A stretch of DNA of 64,000 nucleotides from CAIVPM01 sp964615145. Its GTDB lineage: Bacteria > Bacteroidota > Bacteroidia > Chitinophagales > Chitinophagaceae. Positions 62,917 to 64,000 of the stretch are shown here, one piece after another. Below the pieces are notes generated by a model. It was not told the DNA's origin. It searched no databases and was given only the letters and a program-made list of their open reading frames with translations. The stretch lies in the NCBI GenBank assembly GCA_964615145.1, contig CAZTOP010000013.1, forward strand, positions 1 to 64,000. Reading direction: 5' to 3'. Both the position numbers and the translations under genes were made by a program. Position 1 is the first letter of the stretch; every line of letters starts with the position of its first letter.

Positions 62917-62943
62917 AAAAAATCCTCGCAAAACGAGGATTTG
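62917..62943 (-). terminator. terminator after nusG
   Basis: Nine-pair stem AAATCCTCG/CGAGGATTT with a T-tail on the minus strand, 22 bp past the nusG stop. Confidence 0.83.
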
Positions 62944-62964
62944 ATATTCTTATAAAAAAAAAAT

Positions 62965-63546
62965 CTAACTTAGCTTCTCAACCTGCATGTAATTCAATTC
63001 AACAGGTGTACTGCGACCAAATATTTTAACAGTAACCTTTAATTTTTTCTTTTCATCGTTAACTTCTTCAATCACGCCATTAAAATCATTAAACGGTCCC
63101 TCAATTATTTTGATTGTTTCGCCAACAATAAATGGTTCGCTAATTGTTACACCAATATCATTCATCTCATCAACCTTGCCCAACATCTTGTTTACTTCTG
63201 CTTTACGCAAAGAAATAATATTTCCTTTACTCCCCTTACCATCAGTTAAAAAATGCATAATATTGCTGATGTTGCTAACGTGTTGAACAATATCATCAGT
63301 TAATTTTCCATCTTCAACTTCTAACATCACATACCCTGGAAAATAATTCTTCTCTCGCATTACTTTCTTACCATTCTGAACCTTAAAAACCTTTTCCATA
63401 GGCAAAAAAACTTGCCTAACTATGGTAGTCCAACCGTTTCGTGCAATATCCTTATCTAAATATTCTTTTACACTTCTTTCCTTACCACTCACAACTCGCA
63501 GTACATACCACTTACTTTCTTTTTGTTCAGCAACTACTTCACTCAT
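62965..63546 (-). CDS. nusG: transcription termination/antitermination protein NusG
   Basis: 193 aa. NGN domain (KWYVLRVVSGKERSVKEYLD... FPGYVMLEV) and C-terminal KOW motif (GETIKIIEGPFNDFNGVIEEV). Five bp after secE, the usual order. Confidence 0.94.
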   Translation of the reverse strand: MSEVVAEQKESKWYVLRVVSGKERSVKEYLDKDIARNGWTTIVRQVFLPMEKVFKVQNGKKVMREKNYFPGYVMLEVEDGKLTDDIVQHVSNISNIMHFLTDGKGSKGNIISLRKAEVNKMLGKVDEMNDIGVTISEPFIVGETIKIIEGPFNDFNGVIEEVNDEKKKLKVTVKIFGRSTPVELNYMQVEKLS

Positions 63547-63551
63547 TTCTA

Positions 63552-63746
63552 TTAATTAAATAATTTATATACAAGTTTTAGCAATTGATTACTCGAGGTA
63601 TCCATTACGAACACCATACCCGTTATCACTAAAGATGCTACTAAAACAATAACAGTACTTTGTTGTAACTGAGCCCAAGTTGGCCAGGTAACATTTTCGG
63701 TTAGCTCTAAATAACTCTCTTTAAAGTAGTTTGAAATTTTGTTCAT
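63552..63746 (-). CDS. secE: preprotein translocase subunit SecE
   Basis: 64 aa single-helix SecE: FKESYLELTENVTWPTWAQLQQSTVIVLVASLVITGMVFVMD. Precedes nusG. Confidence 0.93.
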   Translation of the reverse strand: MNKISNYFKESYLELTENVTWPTWAQLQQSTVIVLVASLVITGMVFVMDTSSNQLLKLVYKLFN

Positions 63747-63834
63747 TTTTATTTTGTTTGAGATTTATTGCTTTTATCATCAATTTTAAAAACTGAATTA
63801 ATCTTGTCAATAAACTTTTGAAACTAAAATTTAG

Positions 63835-63905
63835 CACGGGCACTAGGATTCGAACCCAGATCAAAGGTTTTGGAGACCCGTATGCTACCGTTGCACCATG
63901 CCCGT
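63835..63905 (-). tRNA. tRNA-Trp (CCA)
   Basis: 71-nt cloverleaf on the minus strand: acceptor ACGGGCA/TGCCCGT, D stem GTGC/GCAT, anticodon loop TCTCCAAAA with anticodon CCA, discriminator G as expected for Trp. Upstream of secE and nusG, a common bacterial arrangement. Confidence 0.94.
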
Positions 63906-64000
63906 GTAAGTAATTATTATAAAGTACAAAGTACCTAGATGTAAAACCTAAGTACTTTGCGAAGATATGTAATACTTTTTTATGACGCTGTACTAATTAG

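Noticed and set aside
1..64000. CRISPR array or rRNA genes
   Set aside because: No regularly spaced 25-40-bp repeats and no rRNA signature anywhere in the window.

Overview
The window is AT-rich chromosome from a Bacteroidota bacterium, most likely near Chitinophagaceae or another Sphingobacteriia-like lineage. The evidence is a PorP/SprF outer-membrane protein of type IX secretion, three secreted proteins with T9SS-type C-terminal sorting domains, SusC-era style lipoproteins, a stand-alone N-terminal MetH domain, and weak Shine-Dalgarno signals throughout. No species can be named from the sequence alone.

Host left arm (1-22446): aroE whose normal start codon appears lost, phosphosulfolactate synthase, a large surface lipoprotein, a PAP2 phosphatase, upp, porP/sprF, a TetR-TolC-adaptor-RND efflux operon, DUF502, a serC/DUF1569/DUF1015/TPR run, a second TolC-like protein, phoH, a lipoprotein and tRNA-Ala(GGC).

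Integrated element (22447-41105, about 18.7 kb): it is bounded by a 15-bp direct repeat, the left copy being the 3' end of tRNA-Ala. It has a tyrosine recombinase at the left end. A long leftward block (33.4 to 23.8 kb) encodes a small P-loop ATPase resembling the FtsK/HerA/A32 packaging class, a 215-aa beta-rich capsid candidate in its own terminator-bounded unit, at least ten short single-pass membrane proteins, a membrane-anchored lysozyme-like protein, a membrane-anchored peptidoglycan-binding protein, a repeat-bearing spike and a very basic protein ending in a sliding-clamp-type peptide. A cluster of eleven TGTTACA/TGTAACA heptamers separates it from a second leftward block (39.7 to 33.9 kb) with a TOPRIM/SF3 primase-helicase, an adenine-methylase-like protein, an LPD1-like metallopeptidase and several tiny early genes. 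A repressor gene is divergent across two near-palindromic operators and is followed by two secreted cargo proteins. There is no terminase, portal, tail or HK97-type capsid gene. I read the element as a provirus of a tailless, internal-membrane-containing phage; this is the main discovery candidate, but the capsid assignment is inferential.

Host right arm (41106-64000): a LURP-one-like protein, an SPFH protein, ExbB/ExbD, peptide deformylase, RuvX, a UbiA-family prenyltransferase, ApaG, a large T9SS metalloprotease, a peroxiredoxin, PrmA, PlsY, RecR, a T9SS protein, an OB-fold protein, YceI, the MetH N-terminal module with a structured leader, a T9SS protein, the putrescine genes aguB-aguA with an aldo/keto reductase, nusG, secE and tRNA-Trp(CCA). 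These are ordinary chromosomal genes.
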